DNA of 64,000 nucleotides, taken from Spirosoma linguale DSM 74. GTDB taxonomy: Bacteria; Bacteroidota; Bacteroidia; Cytophagales; Spirosomataceae. The stretch covers positions 4,807,001 to 4,871,000 of the forward strand of contig CP001769.1 in the NCBI GenBank assembly GCA_000024525.1, written 5' to 3'. Made by a program: the position numbers and the translations under genes. Shown in pieces: positions 46,848 through 56,627 of this stretch. The stretch's first letter is position 1; each line of letters opens with the position of its first letter. The notes below the pieces were generated by a model, which ran no database searches, had not been told where the DNA came from, and saw only the letters and a list, made by a program, of their open reading frames with translations.

Positions 46848-47061
46848 AACGTTGTAATTTTTGTAATCCGTGATGACTGTCTATTTCCTTTATTTACCAT
46901 TTCCCTTCTGGTACTGTTTCTAACCACCAATGGTGCATCGTTCAGCAACAGCGGGTCTGCTCCTCTTCTCTACTAGTGAAGCAACCTTTTCAACCGACTA
47001 TTCCCATGTTTTATATCGAATGAACGGCAAGCGGCAAATATACCGGAAAGTTCACTGTTTC

Positions 47062-49506
47062 TTAGTTCACCTGTAAGGTCAGCTGAGCCGTTCCAAGCGT
47101 TGGGCTGCTCGCTTCGAAGGTGATCGTGCCGGGCTTTCCTCCTGACCTCACAATGGCCAGACAGCGCCCCCGAAACGTTGACTTCCGGGGCTGTTGAAAG
47201 CTGCTTACATCCGTTGGGTTTCCGTTGCCTACCCCCGCCAGTACACCAGCACCGGTGAGCTGAAAGGCGATGGGCACATCCTGCCAGGGTACTACCTGCC
47301 CCTGATCGTCTACCACCTCAACCGTCACATAGGCCAGGTCATGGCGGGCGGGGTGTATGGCCGGGCGGTCGGTTCTGAGCCGAAGGTGGTGGGGTTTCCC
47401 CGTTGTACGGAAGGTTACCGATCCCGTTAATTTACCGTTGGCAAAGCTCGTTGCCTTGAGCACGCCCGGCTGGTAAGGCACGGTAAACGAAGCCGTAATG
47501 GTGGTATCTGCCAGTTGCTGTTCCCCCACCAGTTTTCCATTGAGTTCCAGCCGAACCAGCGGACTGCGCGAAAAGACACGCACCTGAAAGAGTCTCCCCT
47601 CCTGCCCCGGCCACGACCAGCTCTGATGCTCATCGGGCCAGCCCCAGTTAGTAACGGTTTCTTTCATACCGTCGGGGATAGGGCTATGAACGGCCATCTC
47701 GACGGGGCTGTTGCGCCAGACAACATCGCGGTAGTACGACTGCGGCTTTTTCGTACCGATCAAATCCAGATCGCCACACCAAGCATTGAACCACGGCCAC
47801 GGCAACACCGCCTTCACACTGTCTTTCTCGGCTTTGGGCTGGATCAACGCATGGCCGATGGCCGTTTCGCCCATGTAATCCATAACCGTCCAGACGAAAT
47901 CGCCAAGCACATACGGGTGCTTTTCTACCTGCTGCCAGTTTTGGTAGGCTTCGCGGGCAAAAGACTCCGTGCCGAGCATGACCCGGTCCGGATGGCGCTG
48001 GTGGTCTGACTCGTAGTGCTTCCATTCGTAGTTGTAGCCACCTACATCCAACAGCGCAAAGGCTTTGTCGCCGTCTTCCCACACCTTGCCGGGATGCTCC
48101 CAGAACACACACATAGCCTCCATAATCGGGCGGCTGGGGTCGAGTCGGTGTGCTTCATCGGCCAACTGTTTCGTCAACACCAGTCCCGACGGGTCGGCTC
48201 GTTCGTTGATTTCGTTGCCGATGCTCCACAAGAATACGGACGGGTGGTTGCGGTCGCGCTCGATCATGGCCCGTAAGTCGGTACGCCACCACTGGTCGAA
48301 GAAAAGGTGGTAGTCCTGTGGTTTTTTGGGACGCTGCCACATATCGAAAGCTTCTTCAACGACCAGCAAACCCAGCCGGTCGCAGGCGTCCAGAAAAGCG
48401 GGCGACGGTGGGTTATGGCTGGTGCGAACGGCGTTGAAACCATTGGCTTTCAGCAGTTCGACTTTTCGTTCTTCGGCCCGGTCAAAGGCGCTGGCCCCCA
48501 ACGGGCCATTGTCGTGGTGAACACTGCCACCTTTGAGCAAAAGCCGTTTGCCGTTCAGAACAAAGCCGCGCCTGGCATCGAACTCAACGGAGCGAATCCC
48601 AAAGGAGGTGGTTACACTATCCAACCGTTTCGTACCGGACACCAGCACCACGTTGGCCCGGTATAGCGATGGCGATTCGGGCGACCATACTGCCGGACTA
48701 GCTACTATCAGGGTTTGCGAACGTTCGGCGTTTCCGTTGCCCGCTACCGTCAATACCTGCTCATCTCTCCCTGCCATCTGCCCATTTGGCTTGACCAGGG
48801 TTGTTATGACCCGAACGGGTAAAGCTGCGTTTTGCGTATTGTCAATTTGTGTCCTGACCACTATCTGAGCAGACCGGGCCAACACCTGCGGGGTCGTAAT
48901 CGTTACGCCCATCGGCGCGATGTGCACGGCTTCGGTCAGGATTAACCACACGTGCCGGTAGATGCCCGAGCCCGTATACCAACGAGTATTCTGGCCGAGG
49001 TTTTTCACTCGAACAACCAGTGTGTTGGCTTGTCCCGTGGGCAGGAGCCAGGGTGTCAGCTCGTAGCTGAATGAGGTGTAACCGTTCGGGTGATACCCGA
49101 GATGGTGGCCGTTGAGCCACACATCAGACTCCATGTACACACCATCAAACTGAATACGGGCTATTTTACCGGCGTCGTAGCGATTCAGGACAAATGTTTT
49201 ACGATACCAGCCCGTTCCGCCAACGGTGTAGCCAGTGGAAGTAGTACCCACACTCGCCCGCGAAAATGGGCCCATTACCTGATCCGGCGACTGGTGGGAT
49301 AAATCCTCGATACTCCAGTCATGCGGCAGGCTCAGCTTTCGCCAGGTTGACTCCTTGAAGGCAGGTTGCTGGCCAGCAGCGGTACTGTCTCTAAAAAAAT
49401 ACCAGTCGGCATCCAAAAGGCGCGTTCGGGTTGGGCCGGGCTGGGCCAGCGATTGACTGGCGATCAGTACACTTAAAGCCAGCAGCTTTATTTTCATAAC
49501 GGTCAA
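47062..49506 (-). CDS. GH2 beta-galactosidase-like hydrolase, exported
   Basis: An 814-residue protein with a signal peptide (KLLALSVLIASQSLAQ). GH2 order: sugar-binding jelly-roll (about 25-190), immunoglobulin-like domain (about 195-300), TIM-barrel (about 300-600) with the acid/base in WSIGNEINERAD and the nucleophile region in MLGTESFAREAYQNW, then C-terminal beta domains (DUF4982-like). It should remove beta-linked galactose or a related sugar from polysaccharides taken up by the SusC/D pair just upstream. Confidence 0.9.
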   Translation of the reverse strand: MTVMKIKLLALSVLIASQSLAQPGPTRTRLLDADWYFFRDSTAAGQQPAFKESTWRKLSLPHDWSIEDLSHQSPDQVMGPFSRASVGTTSTGYTVGGTGWYRKTFVLNRYDAGKIARIQFDGVYMESDVWLNGHHLGYHPNGYTSFSYELTPWLLPTGQANTLVVRVKNLGQNTRWYTGSGIYRHVWLILTEAVHIAPMGVTITTPQVLARSAQIVVRTQIDNTQNAALPVRVITTLVKPNGQMAGRDEQVLTVAGNGNAERSQTLIVASPAVWSPESPSLYRANVVLVSGTKRLDSVTTSFGIRSVEFDARRGFVLNGKRLLLKGGSVHHDNGPLGASAFDRAEERKVELLKANGFNAVRTSHNPPSPAFLDACDRLGLLVVEEAFDMWQRPKKPQDYHLFFDQWWRTDLRAMIERDRNHPSVFLWSIGNEINERADPSGLVLTKQLADEAHRLDPSRPIMEAMCVFWEHPGKVWEDGDKAFALLDVGGYNYEWKHYESDHQRHPDRVMLGTESFAREAYQNWQQVEKHPYVLGDFVWTVMDYMGETAIGHALIQPKAEKDSVKAVLPWPWFNAWCGDLDLIGTKKPQSYYRDVVWRNSPVEMAVHSPIPDGMKETVTNWGWPDEHQSWSWPGQEGRLFQVRVFSRSPLVRLELNGKLVGEQQLADTTITASFTVPYQPGVLKATSFANGKLTGSVTFRTTGKPHHLRLRTDRPAIHPARHDLAYVTVEVVDDQGQVVPWQDVPIAFQLTGAGVLAGVGNGNPTDVSSFQQPRKSTFRGRCLAIVRSGGKPGTITFEASSPTLGTAQLTLQVN

Positions 49507-49512
49507 CGTAAA

Positions 49513-49560
49513 CTAAAAATGGCCTCGAAACAATTGTCCATGTTTCAAGGCCATTTTTAG
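49513..49560. terminator. Hairpin upstream of the GH2 gene
   Basis: Arms 49513-49531 and 49542-49560, about 19 bp each with a short mismatch, just before the GH2 start on the minus strand. It probably separates GH2 transcription from the genes before it. Confidence 0.6.
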
Positions 49561-49714
49561 TTAAAAATACTGAATAGGTATCGTTTATACGTCTTCTAAC
49601 CGGCTGCTGCCGTTTCTACTCGCTTGATCCGTTTGACGCCTTTTCTGAATTTTCATCAATACCTGTTGCTCCGCATCTGCATCCGTTCCCATTTAGTTTT
49701 AGGATGCAAAGCCA

Positions 49715-49990
49715 CTAACCCGCACTCACCCGCATAACCGAAGCCAACGGCTGAATAGTCTCCAGGTACTTTCGGGCAATAGCACGAATGGAACCCGGAC
49801 TCTCCTTGCTGACCAGTCGACCGGCATGTTCATAGGGAGTTGCCTGATCGGTCAGACTATCGTAGACGCCCTGCGGTTGTAACTCCTGATCTTCGTACCC
49901 CCAGAACAGAAAATCAACCGCATCCAGAAGGCTCTCAAACCCCAATCCATACGTAGCCTGGGGCTGATTAAAAACAGCGATAAAACGCAT
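49715..49990 (-). CDS. Small protein of unknown function
   Basis: A 91-residue protein with a MRFIAVFNQPQATYGLGFESLLDAVDFLFWGYED start. I do not recognise it and see no signal peptide. It lies between SusD and GH2 on the same strand, so it probably belongs to the same locus. Confidence 0.5.
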   Translation of the reverse strand: MRFIAVFNQPQATYGLGFESLLDAVDFLFWGYEDQELQPQGVYDSLTDQATPYEHAGRLVSKESPGSIRAIARKYLETIQPLASVMRVSAG

Positions 49991-50089
49991 AACACAGAAC
50001 TGATTTAGACCAGCACAAAAGTATAAGACTGTCCGTTTTCCCCTGTTAAGGAATCATTATTAAGTAGCCAGCATACGTTGTTATTCCGC

Positions 50090-51523
50090 TCAATAACCCC
50101 GATTTTGCGTCAGGTTCGGGTTGATGTCGCGCTCGGCCTGGGGTATGGGAAAATGCTCGCTGATGCCCTCGCGGAACGTGGTTTTGCCGATGGATTTAGC
50201 AAACGCAGCGGCATCGCCCCAGCGAACCAGATCGAACCAGCGGTGACCTTCCATACCCAGTTCCACCCGGCGCTCATCTTTAATAGCCTGCCGAAGCTGT
50301 GTTTGGCTGAGCGTAGCGGCCAATGGCGGCATATTCACATCTTTGCGCGCCCGCACCTGGTTGATGGGAGCCAGCGCTTCGGCCGTTTTTCCCGACTCGT
50401 TCAGGGCTTCGGCATACATCAGCAGCAAGTCGGCATAGCGCATCAGGATAAAGTTTTTGGGGTCGTCGCTCTTGCCGATGTTTGTCCCTTTCCCCACAAC
50501 GTACTTGCGCGAACCATACCCCGTTGAGGACGTGGCCGGGTTAAATGTTATTCCCTGAAAGACATCGCCCGCCTGAAAAATAGTGTAGCCTTTTCGTGGG
50601 TCCGTAGCGGCAAATGAGTTCACAAAGTTCTGGGTTGGCTGCGCCCAGCCGTAGCCCCCATCCAGCGTGAAGCCCGATCCGCGCGGAGCATCGTAGTTGT
50701 TGGTCTGGTTACCCAGTCCGCCCAGAAATGACGCATACTGAATTTCAAAAATGGACTCTTTCCCGTTCTCGGTTGCCAGCTCGAAGTTATCGTAATAGCG
50801 GTCAAAGAGACTGTACACCTTCGAGTCGACAACTTCTTTGGCTTTGGCTGCGGCTTCGGGCCATTGCTTCCGGTACAGATACACTTTTGCCAGAAACGAC
50901 TTGGCCGCACCCTGGGTGGCCCGCCCCAGATCTGATGCGGGATAAGTGAGCGGTAAGCTCTTCTCCGCCGATTGCAGATCGGCAATGATCTGCGTGTACA
51001 CCTGCTCAACGGGTGTTCGTGCTACCAGAAACTCGCTGGCGTTGAACTGGGGTTTCGTTATCAAAGGCACATCGCCGAAAAGCAACACCAGATAGTGGTA
51101 GGAAATTGCCCGTAAAAACGAGGCTTCGGCCAGGATCCGGGCTTTTAGCGTAGCATCCATCGTGATGCCCGGAACCTTGTCAAGTACCAGATTGGCCCGG
51201 AAGATAACCTGATAAAACGACGTCCAGGAGGCTCGAATGGCCGGATTATCGGCCGTAACGGTAAAGTTCTCGACGGCTACCCAGTTGGCATCGTCACCGT
51301 AGGTATTGGAATCGCCCGCCTGGTTGTTGCCGTAATAGGCAATTCCAAACTGGCCAATGCCATTGTACATAAGCGGTTTATAAGCCGCATTGACCGCCCG
51401 GATGGCATCGTCCGACGTTTTGTAATAATTATCGGCCGTAACGGCGTTGAGGGGTTGCTTTTCAAGAAAATCGCTCTGGCATCCGGCTAACAGCAGGGCC
51501 ACCGCAAACACTATCTTTTTCAT
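50090..51523 (-). CDS. SusD/RagB outer-membrane lipoprotein
   Basis: A 477-residue protein from the ATG at 51523, with a lipobox (VALLLAGCQSDFLEK, the typical CxxxFLE start). Long helical TPR-like pairs and the family end (ERRVELGMEGHRWFDLVRWG, then FPIPQAERDINPNLTQNRGY) identify it. It binds glycans at the cell surface and acts as the lid of the SusC channel encoded by the gene immediately upstream. Confidence 0.95.
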   Translation of the reverse strand: MKKIVFAVALLLAGCQSDFLEKQPLNAVTADNYYKTSDDAIRAVNAAYKPLMYNGIGQFGIAYYGNNQAGDSNTYGDDANWVAVENFTVTADNPAIRASWTSFYQVIFRANLVLDKVPGITMDATLKARILAEASFLRAISYHYLVLLFGDVPLITKPQFNASEFLVARTPVEQVYTQIIADLQSAEKSLPLTYPASDLGRATQGAAKSFLAKVYLYRKQWPEAAAKAKEVVDSKVYSLFDRYYDNFELATENGKESIFEIQYASFLGGLGNQTNNYDAPRGSGFTLDGGYGWAQPTQNFVNSFAATDPRKGYTIFQAGDVFQGITFNPATSSTGYGSRKYVVGKGTNIGKSDDPKNFILMRYADLLLMYAEALNESGKTAEALAPINQVRARKDVNMPPLAATLSQTQLRQAIKDERRVELGMEGHRWFDLVRWGDAAAFAKSIGKTTFREGISEHFPIPQAERDINPNLTQNRGY

Positions 51524-51547
51524 AACCAATGAGTTTAGGAATGACCG

Positions 51548-54500
51548 TTAAAAATCAATGTTGATACCGCCCAGAATTGTTCGGGGTTGTGGGTACGTCA
51601 TCAGATCGGTGAAGTTATTGTCGATGCCCGCACCCACTTCCGGGTCGAACCACGGGTACGACGTGATGGTCAGCAGATTCTGGCAACTGGCGTATATACG
51701 CAGGCGACCCAGACCCAACGTTCCTTTGGGCAGCGTGTAGCCCAGCTGCACATTCCGGATGCGGAGGTAGCTGGCATCATACACCCAGAAACTCGACGTG
51801 CGCCGGTTGTTGCTGGGATCGCCCCACACCAGACGGGGCACGCGGTTGCTGGTGCCAGGACCCGTCCAGCGACTCAGATACTCGGCCGTGGTATTGTCGA
51901 AATTATCCATCAACCGCCGGCCGCCGGTACCATCCAGATACAGGTCACGCCCCTGAATACCCTGAATGAACACGCTCAGGTCGAACCCTTTGTAGTTGGC
52001 ATTGCCGGTGAAGCCGTACGACAGGCGGGGAATGGTGTTGCCGATATAATCCCGATCGAGGTCATTGATGATGCCATCCCCATTGGAGTCTTTCCATTTG
52101 ATATCACCGGGTTTGGCGTTAAGCTGGGTAGCGTGCGCATCAATTTCGGACTGGTTCTGGAATACACCTTCCTGCACATAGCCGAAAATTGAGCTGATAG
52201 GCTGCCCTTCGGCGGTTTTGAACACACCCGAAATAATGGGTAATCCTGCCAGAGCCGTCACCCGGTTTTTGATCGTGCCCATGTTGGCGCTGATGTCGTA
52301 TTTGAAATCGCCACTGGCTTTCCGGTAGGTGATGGCCAACTCGAAACCGGAGTTCCGTACAGCGCCCACGTTCTGATAAGGTGCCGTCGTTACGCCCGTT
52401 GTTCCTGGAATCGGCACCTGCACCAGCATGTCGCGGGTATCTTTAATGAAGTAATCGGCCGTTACCGAAACGCGGTTATTCAGCAGGGCCAGGTCAATAC
52501 CCACGTCCTGCATGGTCGTTGTTTCCCATTTGATGTTCGGATTACCGAGTGCCGTTGGTGCCACGCCCGGCGCTACCGTCTGTCCGCTGCCCAGCACGTA
52601 GTTCTGCCCCAGATTAAGCCCCGTTGTGAAGGAATACAGACCGATTTCCTGATTACCCAGTTGTCCCCAGCTTGCCCGTAATTTCAGATCATTGATAGCG
52701 CGTATATTCTCCATGAACTTCTCTCCCGAAATCCGCCAGCCTGCCGCGAAGGACGGAAAAACGCCGTACCGATTGCCCGTCCCAAAGCGCGATGATCCAT
52801 CGACCCGCAGGTTGGCCGACACAAGGTATCTTTCGTCGTAGTTGTAATTAACCCGGCTCAGAAACGACCGGATCGACCATTCGGAAGCGCTACCACGCGC
52901 CCGGTCGTTCAGGGCACCGGCGTCTAACACCCGAATGTCGTTATTCGGAAAACTTTCCCGGTGGGCCGAGAAATTATCGTATCGGTTGGCCTGTTGCGTA
53001 ATACCTGCCAGCGCCGAAATACTGTGTTTTCCAAACGCTTTATCGTAGGAAAGCAGGTTTTCGTTCAGCCAGGTGGTGCTGATCACGTTGGAGCGGTCGA
53101 GGGTGTTGACCACGTTTGTGCGGCCCCCAAAGGCGTAAGTCGGGACAAAGTTGATGCCGTTTTCAAGGATAAAATCAGCACCGATGGTTGCCCGCAGTTT
53201 GAGTTCGGGGGTAAACTGGTATTCGCCATAGATGTTCCCCAGCAGCCGGTAACGCGTCAGGTCGTTCTGAAAGAGGTAGGCGCTTCCCAACGACGACAGA
53301 TACCCAATCTGCTCCCCCGGCCGACTGCCGTAGCCGTAGTTACCATCCGGCATGTATTTGGGAATGGTCGGCGAAAAACGAATGGCGTTTACGAACGTTT
53401 CATTCCACTGCCCGCTGGTTTGCTTCCCTCTCGTGAGCGACAGGCTGTTACCAAACTTCAGTTTTTTGAGCACCTGATGGTCGGAGGTCACATTGAGCGA
53501 GTACCGGTCGTACCCAACGCCAATACCAATACCCACCTGATTGAAATAGCCCAGCGACACAGCATACTGCGACTTTTCGGAGCCACCCGACACCGACACG
53601 TGGTAGTTCTGAATGGGGGCCGTCTGGAATATTTCGCCAATCTTATCATTGCCCACCCCCAGCGAGTCCGGGTTGTTCCAGTAGGGCGTTAGTCCAGCAT
53701 TTTGGCGGGCTTCGTTTTGCAAGGTGGCAAATTCACGGGCGTTGGCCATACGGGGCAGACGCCAGGCTTTCTGGGTGCCGTAATACATGGTGAAGCTCAC
53801 CCGTCCCACGCCTGTTTTCCCCCGCTTGGTTGTAATGAGCACCACACCGTTGGCGGCCCGAGCACCGTAAATGGCCGACGAAGCCGCATCTTTCAGTACG
53901 GTCATCGACTCAATATCATCGGGGTTTATATTGGCAATACCGCCGTCGGTAATTACCCCATCAATGACATAAAGTGCGTTACTGTTTCCGGTCGTACCTA
54001 CTCCCCGCACCCGAATAATGGCGTTATCGCCGGGCTTACCTGTGTTTTGCGTGACCTGCACCCCAGCCGCCCGACCCTGAAGCGCCTGCCCAACGTTGGT
54101 GTTGATGGTGTTGTCGAAATCGCTTGCTGAGATCGCAGAAACGGCCCCCGTCAGGTCGGCTTTTTTCTGGGTACCGTACCCCACCACGACGACTTCAGCC
54201 AGAGCCTTATTGTCGGAGGCCAGCGTAACATTGATGATGGATTGATTACCAACCGTAATTTCCTGCGAAACATACCCGATAAACGAAAACACCAGAACGG
54301 CGCTCCCCTCGTCCGGTACCGTTAATCGAAAACTCCCCGTAGCATCGGTCGTTGTTCCCCGGTTTGTTCCTTTTAGCTGAATGCTGACTCCCGGCAGCAC
54401 CTCACCGTTATCGCCTGTCACTTTTCCGCTAATCGCACGTTCGACCCGTACAGCAGCGATGGCCGTCGTGGGTACTTTCGCTCCTTCCGGTTGCCGGGCG

Positions 54501-54628
54501 ATTGAACCGTACGGCGCACACAGCAGACCCACCGCCGTAATGGCAGGCCATGAGCTGCCACAAAAGGCCCAATAGAGCCTGATAGGAAGATGAGGACATT
54601 CAGTTGTTCGTAATTGTTTGTTTTTCAT
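51548..54628 (-). CDS. SusC/RagA TonB-dependent outer-membrane transporter
   Basis: A 1026-residue receptor. The order is a carboxypeptidase-like repeat (residues about 65-140: GKVTGDNGEVLPGVSIQLKGTNRGT), the SusC marker VVVGYGTQKKADLTGAVS, a TonB plug (about 165-285: GRAAGVQVTQNTGKPGDNAIIRVRGVG, DPDDIESMTVLKDAASSAIYG-like) and a beta barrel to the end. It imports oligosaccharides using TonB energy. SusD follows 24 bp later. Confidence 0.95.
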   Translation of the reverse strand: MKNKQLRTTECPHLPIRLYWAFCGSSWPAITAVGLLCAPYGSIARQPEGAKVPTTAIAAVRVERAISGKVTGDNGEVLPGVSIQLKGTNRGTTTDATGSFRLTVPDEGSAVLVFSFIGYVSQEITVGNQSIINVTLASDNKALAEVVVVGYGTQKKADLTGAVSAISASDFDNTINTNVGQALQGRAAGVQVTQNTGKPGDNAIIRVRGVGTTGNSNALYVIDGVITDGGIANINPDDIESMTVLKDAASSAIYGARAANGVVLITTKRGKTGVGRVSFTMYYGTQKAWRLPRMANAREFATLQNEARQNAGLTPYWNNPDSLGVGNDKIGEIFQTAPIQNYHVSVSGGSEKSQYAVSLGYFNQVGIGIGVGYDRYSLNVTSDHQVLKKLKFGNSLSLTRGKQTSGQWNETFVNAIRFSPTIPKYMPDGNYGYGSRPGEQIGYLSSLGSAYLFQNDLTRYRLLGNIYGEYQFTPELKLRATIGADFILENGINFVPTYAFGGRTNVVNTLDRSNVISTTWLNENLLSYDKAFGKHSISALAGITQQANRYDNFSAHRESFPNNDIRVLDAGALNDRARGSASEWSIRSFLSRVNYNYDERYLVSANLRVDGSSRFGTGNRYGVFPSFAAGWRISGEKFMENIRAINDLKLRASWGQLGNQEIGLYSFTTGLNLGQNYVLGSGQTVAPGVAPTALGNPNIKWETTTMQDVGIDLALLNNRVSVTADYFIKDTRDMLVQVPIPGTTGVTTAPYQNVGAVRNSGFELAITYRKASGDFKYDISANMGTIKNRVTALAGLPIISGVFKTAEGQPISSIFGYVQEGVFQNQSEIDAHATQLNAKPGDIKWKDSNGDGIINDLDRDYIGNTIPRLSYGFTGNANYKGFDLSVFIQGIQGRDLYLDGTGGRRLMDNFDNTTAEYLSRWTGPGTSNRVPRLVWGDPSNNRRTSSFWVYDASYLRIRNVQLGYTLPKGTLGLGRLRIYASCQNLLTITSYPWFDPEVGAGIDNNFTDLMTYPQPRTILGGINIDF

Positions 54629-55041
54629 AAAGTAGGATGAGTTAGCGATAAATAGTTGGCAAAAAACAAACCAGCAGGGTATTAATACTTTTTACCTATA
54701 GACCAACTTATTGAACGATGCAAAGGAAAATTATTTCTAAACCAATAAAATTTAAATATTATCCGATTACTAAGCTATCTTAACCTTCGTAGCAATAATC
54801 CCAGAATTTAGTAGACTATTTAGCTACCATTACCCAATATCGACTGTATATTGACATAGGTAATGAATTGTGTTCTACTGTCTGTAGCTCAAAGTTCATC
54901 CTAATCCGCACCGTTAGGCCAGTTTTGTCGGGAATGAGTATAATCGACAAAAACAGCGCCTTTTCCGACGTTACTTACCAGACTTCCAGTAGGTAGTCGG
55001 CAAGTTATTTCTCAACGTACCTATTTGATCAAGTCACGGCT
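54629..55041. promoter_or_regulatory. Divergent control region between SusC and AraC genes
   Basis: 413 bp without a gene. It must hold the promoters of susC-like (minus) and the AraC-type gene (plus). It is AT-rich, with no operator I can define. Confidence 0.5.
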
Positions 55042-55953
55042 ATGAAAGCGCACTTACTACAGGTTGCAACAACCCCGAACCGGTCATTCAGTGTTCGAAA
55101 AGAGCCCATACCCAACATCAACAACCGTTGGCATTGCCACAAAGAAGTCGAGTTAGTTCACTTTCATCGCGGCAGCGGCACTCAGTTTGTTGGCGATAGC
55201 ATACGCCGGTTTTCGGCCGGAGATGTGGTGCTTATTGGTGCCAATCTGCCGCATTACTGGCATTACGACGAGGAGGAGAACGAGTCCTGCAAAGACAAGT
55301 CAGAACGGCTTCCGTACGCGACGGTCGTTCATTTTACCGAAAACTTCTGGGGCGATTCGTTTTTGTGCCTGCCCGAAAACAAGTCGCTGAAGATGGTGCT
55401 GGACCGGGCAAGACGGGGCCTGTTTCTGAGGGGACCTATTGGCCAGCGTCTGGCGCAGCGGATGGAGGCACTCTGCCATCTGGAAGGAACCTTGCGGCTA
55501 ATGGCCCTTATGGAGTGTTTGTTAATTGCCAGTGAAGCCGACGAACGCAATTACCTGTCATCCCTGGGCTTCCGGCATGAATCGTCGGAGGTTGAAAATG
55601 AACGCATCAACGCGATTTATGCGTATACCCTCAGCCATTTTCACGACAAAATCAAGCTGCAGGAGGTGGCGGCTATTGCGGGGCTGGTGCCCAATTCGTT
55701 CTGCCGGTATTTTAAATCAAGAACGGGTAAGTCATACTCCCAATTTTTACTGGAGATCCGGGTCGGCAATGCCTGTAAACTGCTGATCAATGAAAAGATG
55801 AGTGTGAAGCAGGTCTGCTACGAGAGCGGGTTCAATAACTTCACCTGCTTCTACAAGAAATTCAAGCTTATAACCGGCAAAAGCCCGCTGATGTATCAAC
55901 GGGCTCATTCAATTAGCCGTCCGCAACGGGAACTGGCGGATGTCGTGAATTGA
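55042..55953 (+). CDS. AraC-family regulator with cupin sensor
   Basis: A 303-residue regulator. The N-terminal cupin (HCHKEVELVHFHRGSGTQFVGD) is followed by a linker and a C-terminal double helix-turn-helix (LQEVAAIAGLVPNSFCRYFKSRTG and MSVKQVCYESGFNNFTCFYKKFK). It is divergent from the SusC gene and is the likely regulator of that locus. It ends 3 bp before a stray copy of the comM end, so before the island arrived it and comM were convergent neighbours. Confidence 0.88.
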   Translation: MKAHLLQVATTPNRSFSVRKEPIPNINNRWHCHKEVELVHFHRGSGTQFVGDSIRRFSAGDVVLIGANLPHYWHYDEEENESCKDKSERLPYATVVHFTENFWGDSFLCLPENKSLKMVLDRARRGLFLRGPIGQRLAQRMEALCHLEGTLRLMALMECLLIASEADERNYLSSLGFRHESSEVENERINAIYAYTLSHFHDKIKLQEVAAIAGLVPNSFCRYFKSRTGKSYSQFLLEIRVGNACKLLINEKMSVKQVCYESGFNNFTCFYKKFKLITGKSPLMYQRAHSISRPQRELADVVN

Positions 55954-55957
55954 GTTC

Positions 55958-56061
55958 TACCCCGCCCAGTTCTCCCGGTCCAGGCTCCGGTACTGAATAG
56001 CTTCAGCCAGGTGTTCGATACGGATGTCGTCGGTGGCAGCCAGGTCGGCGATGGTGCGCGA
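55958..56061 (-). repeat. Displaced copy of the comM 3' end
   Basis: 104 bp match 62825-62928, the end of comM, with four substitutions. The reading frame is kept (SRTIADLAATDDIRIEHL onwards, ending DRENWAG) and closes with TAG rather than the TAA of the intact copy. Beyond it the frame joins unrelated sequence. It marks the left edge of the island. Confidence 0.9.
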
Positions 56062-56189
56062 TTTGCAGTCAATATTGAGAGCGTGACAAACTTCTCTCAA
56101 AAAGTCTTCATTCATAAACAAGCTGACTTCCTGCTTCGTAACCCTAAATACTGAGAATTGGACTCTCATTTCTCCCTTTTTGGCGGTAA

Positions 56190-56627
56190 AAGATTCGTAT
56201 TGCGAGCCTGCGAAGTGAGTTATTATCGCCAGGACAACGAACGTTTGTTTTACGACTCAACTCCCAGCTTGATGACCGAAACGCGTGGCTGAACTCAGTA
56301 GCACAAACGATAGTGGGTAAACCACTCTCGGCGTTACGGGATAGTGACGAAATCTTACTGTATGATAAGTTTAAGCGGTTGATGCGGGAACTGGATAATC
56401 TGAGTAACTTGACCGATGTTGACATCGATGAAGAGCACGAAGAGATTTTCAGTCTAAAAATTGGCACCATTGTCGATGGCCTACAGGAAGAACTGGTTCG
56501 GATACCCAAAAGCAAAAAAATAGCCGTTGCAACGGCAGAAGAGGCTATTCGAAAACAACTGGCAAGCGATTCTATCGTAAATATTGCTGCATTGACAAAC
56601 ATACCCAAAGATTTGCTCAAACTATGA
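56190..56627 (+). pseudogene. 3' part of an unknown larger gene
   Basis: The open frame begins right after a TAA at 56187-56189 and has no ATG, GTG or TTG until a GTG at 56313. The sequence before that GTG (GQRTFVLRLNSQLDDRNAW) looks as protein-like as the part after it. So this appears to be the last about 145 residues of a truncated gene rather than a short intact one. The end (IPKSKKIAVATAEEAIRKQLAS) overlaps the next gene by 4 bp (ATGA), so it was the upstream member of the operon. A 104-residue product from the GTG is possible. Family not recognised. Confidence 0.6.
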
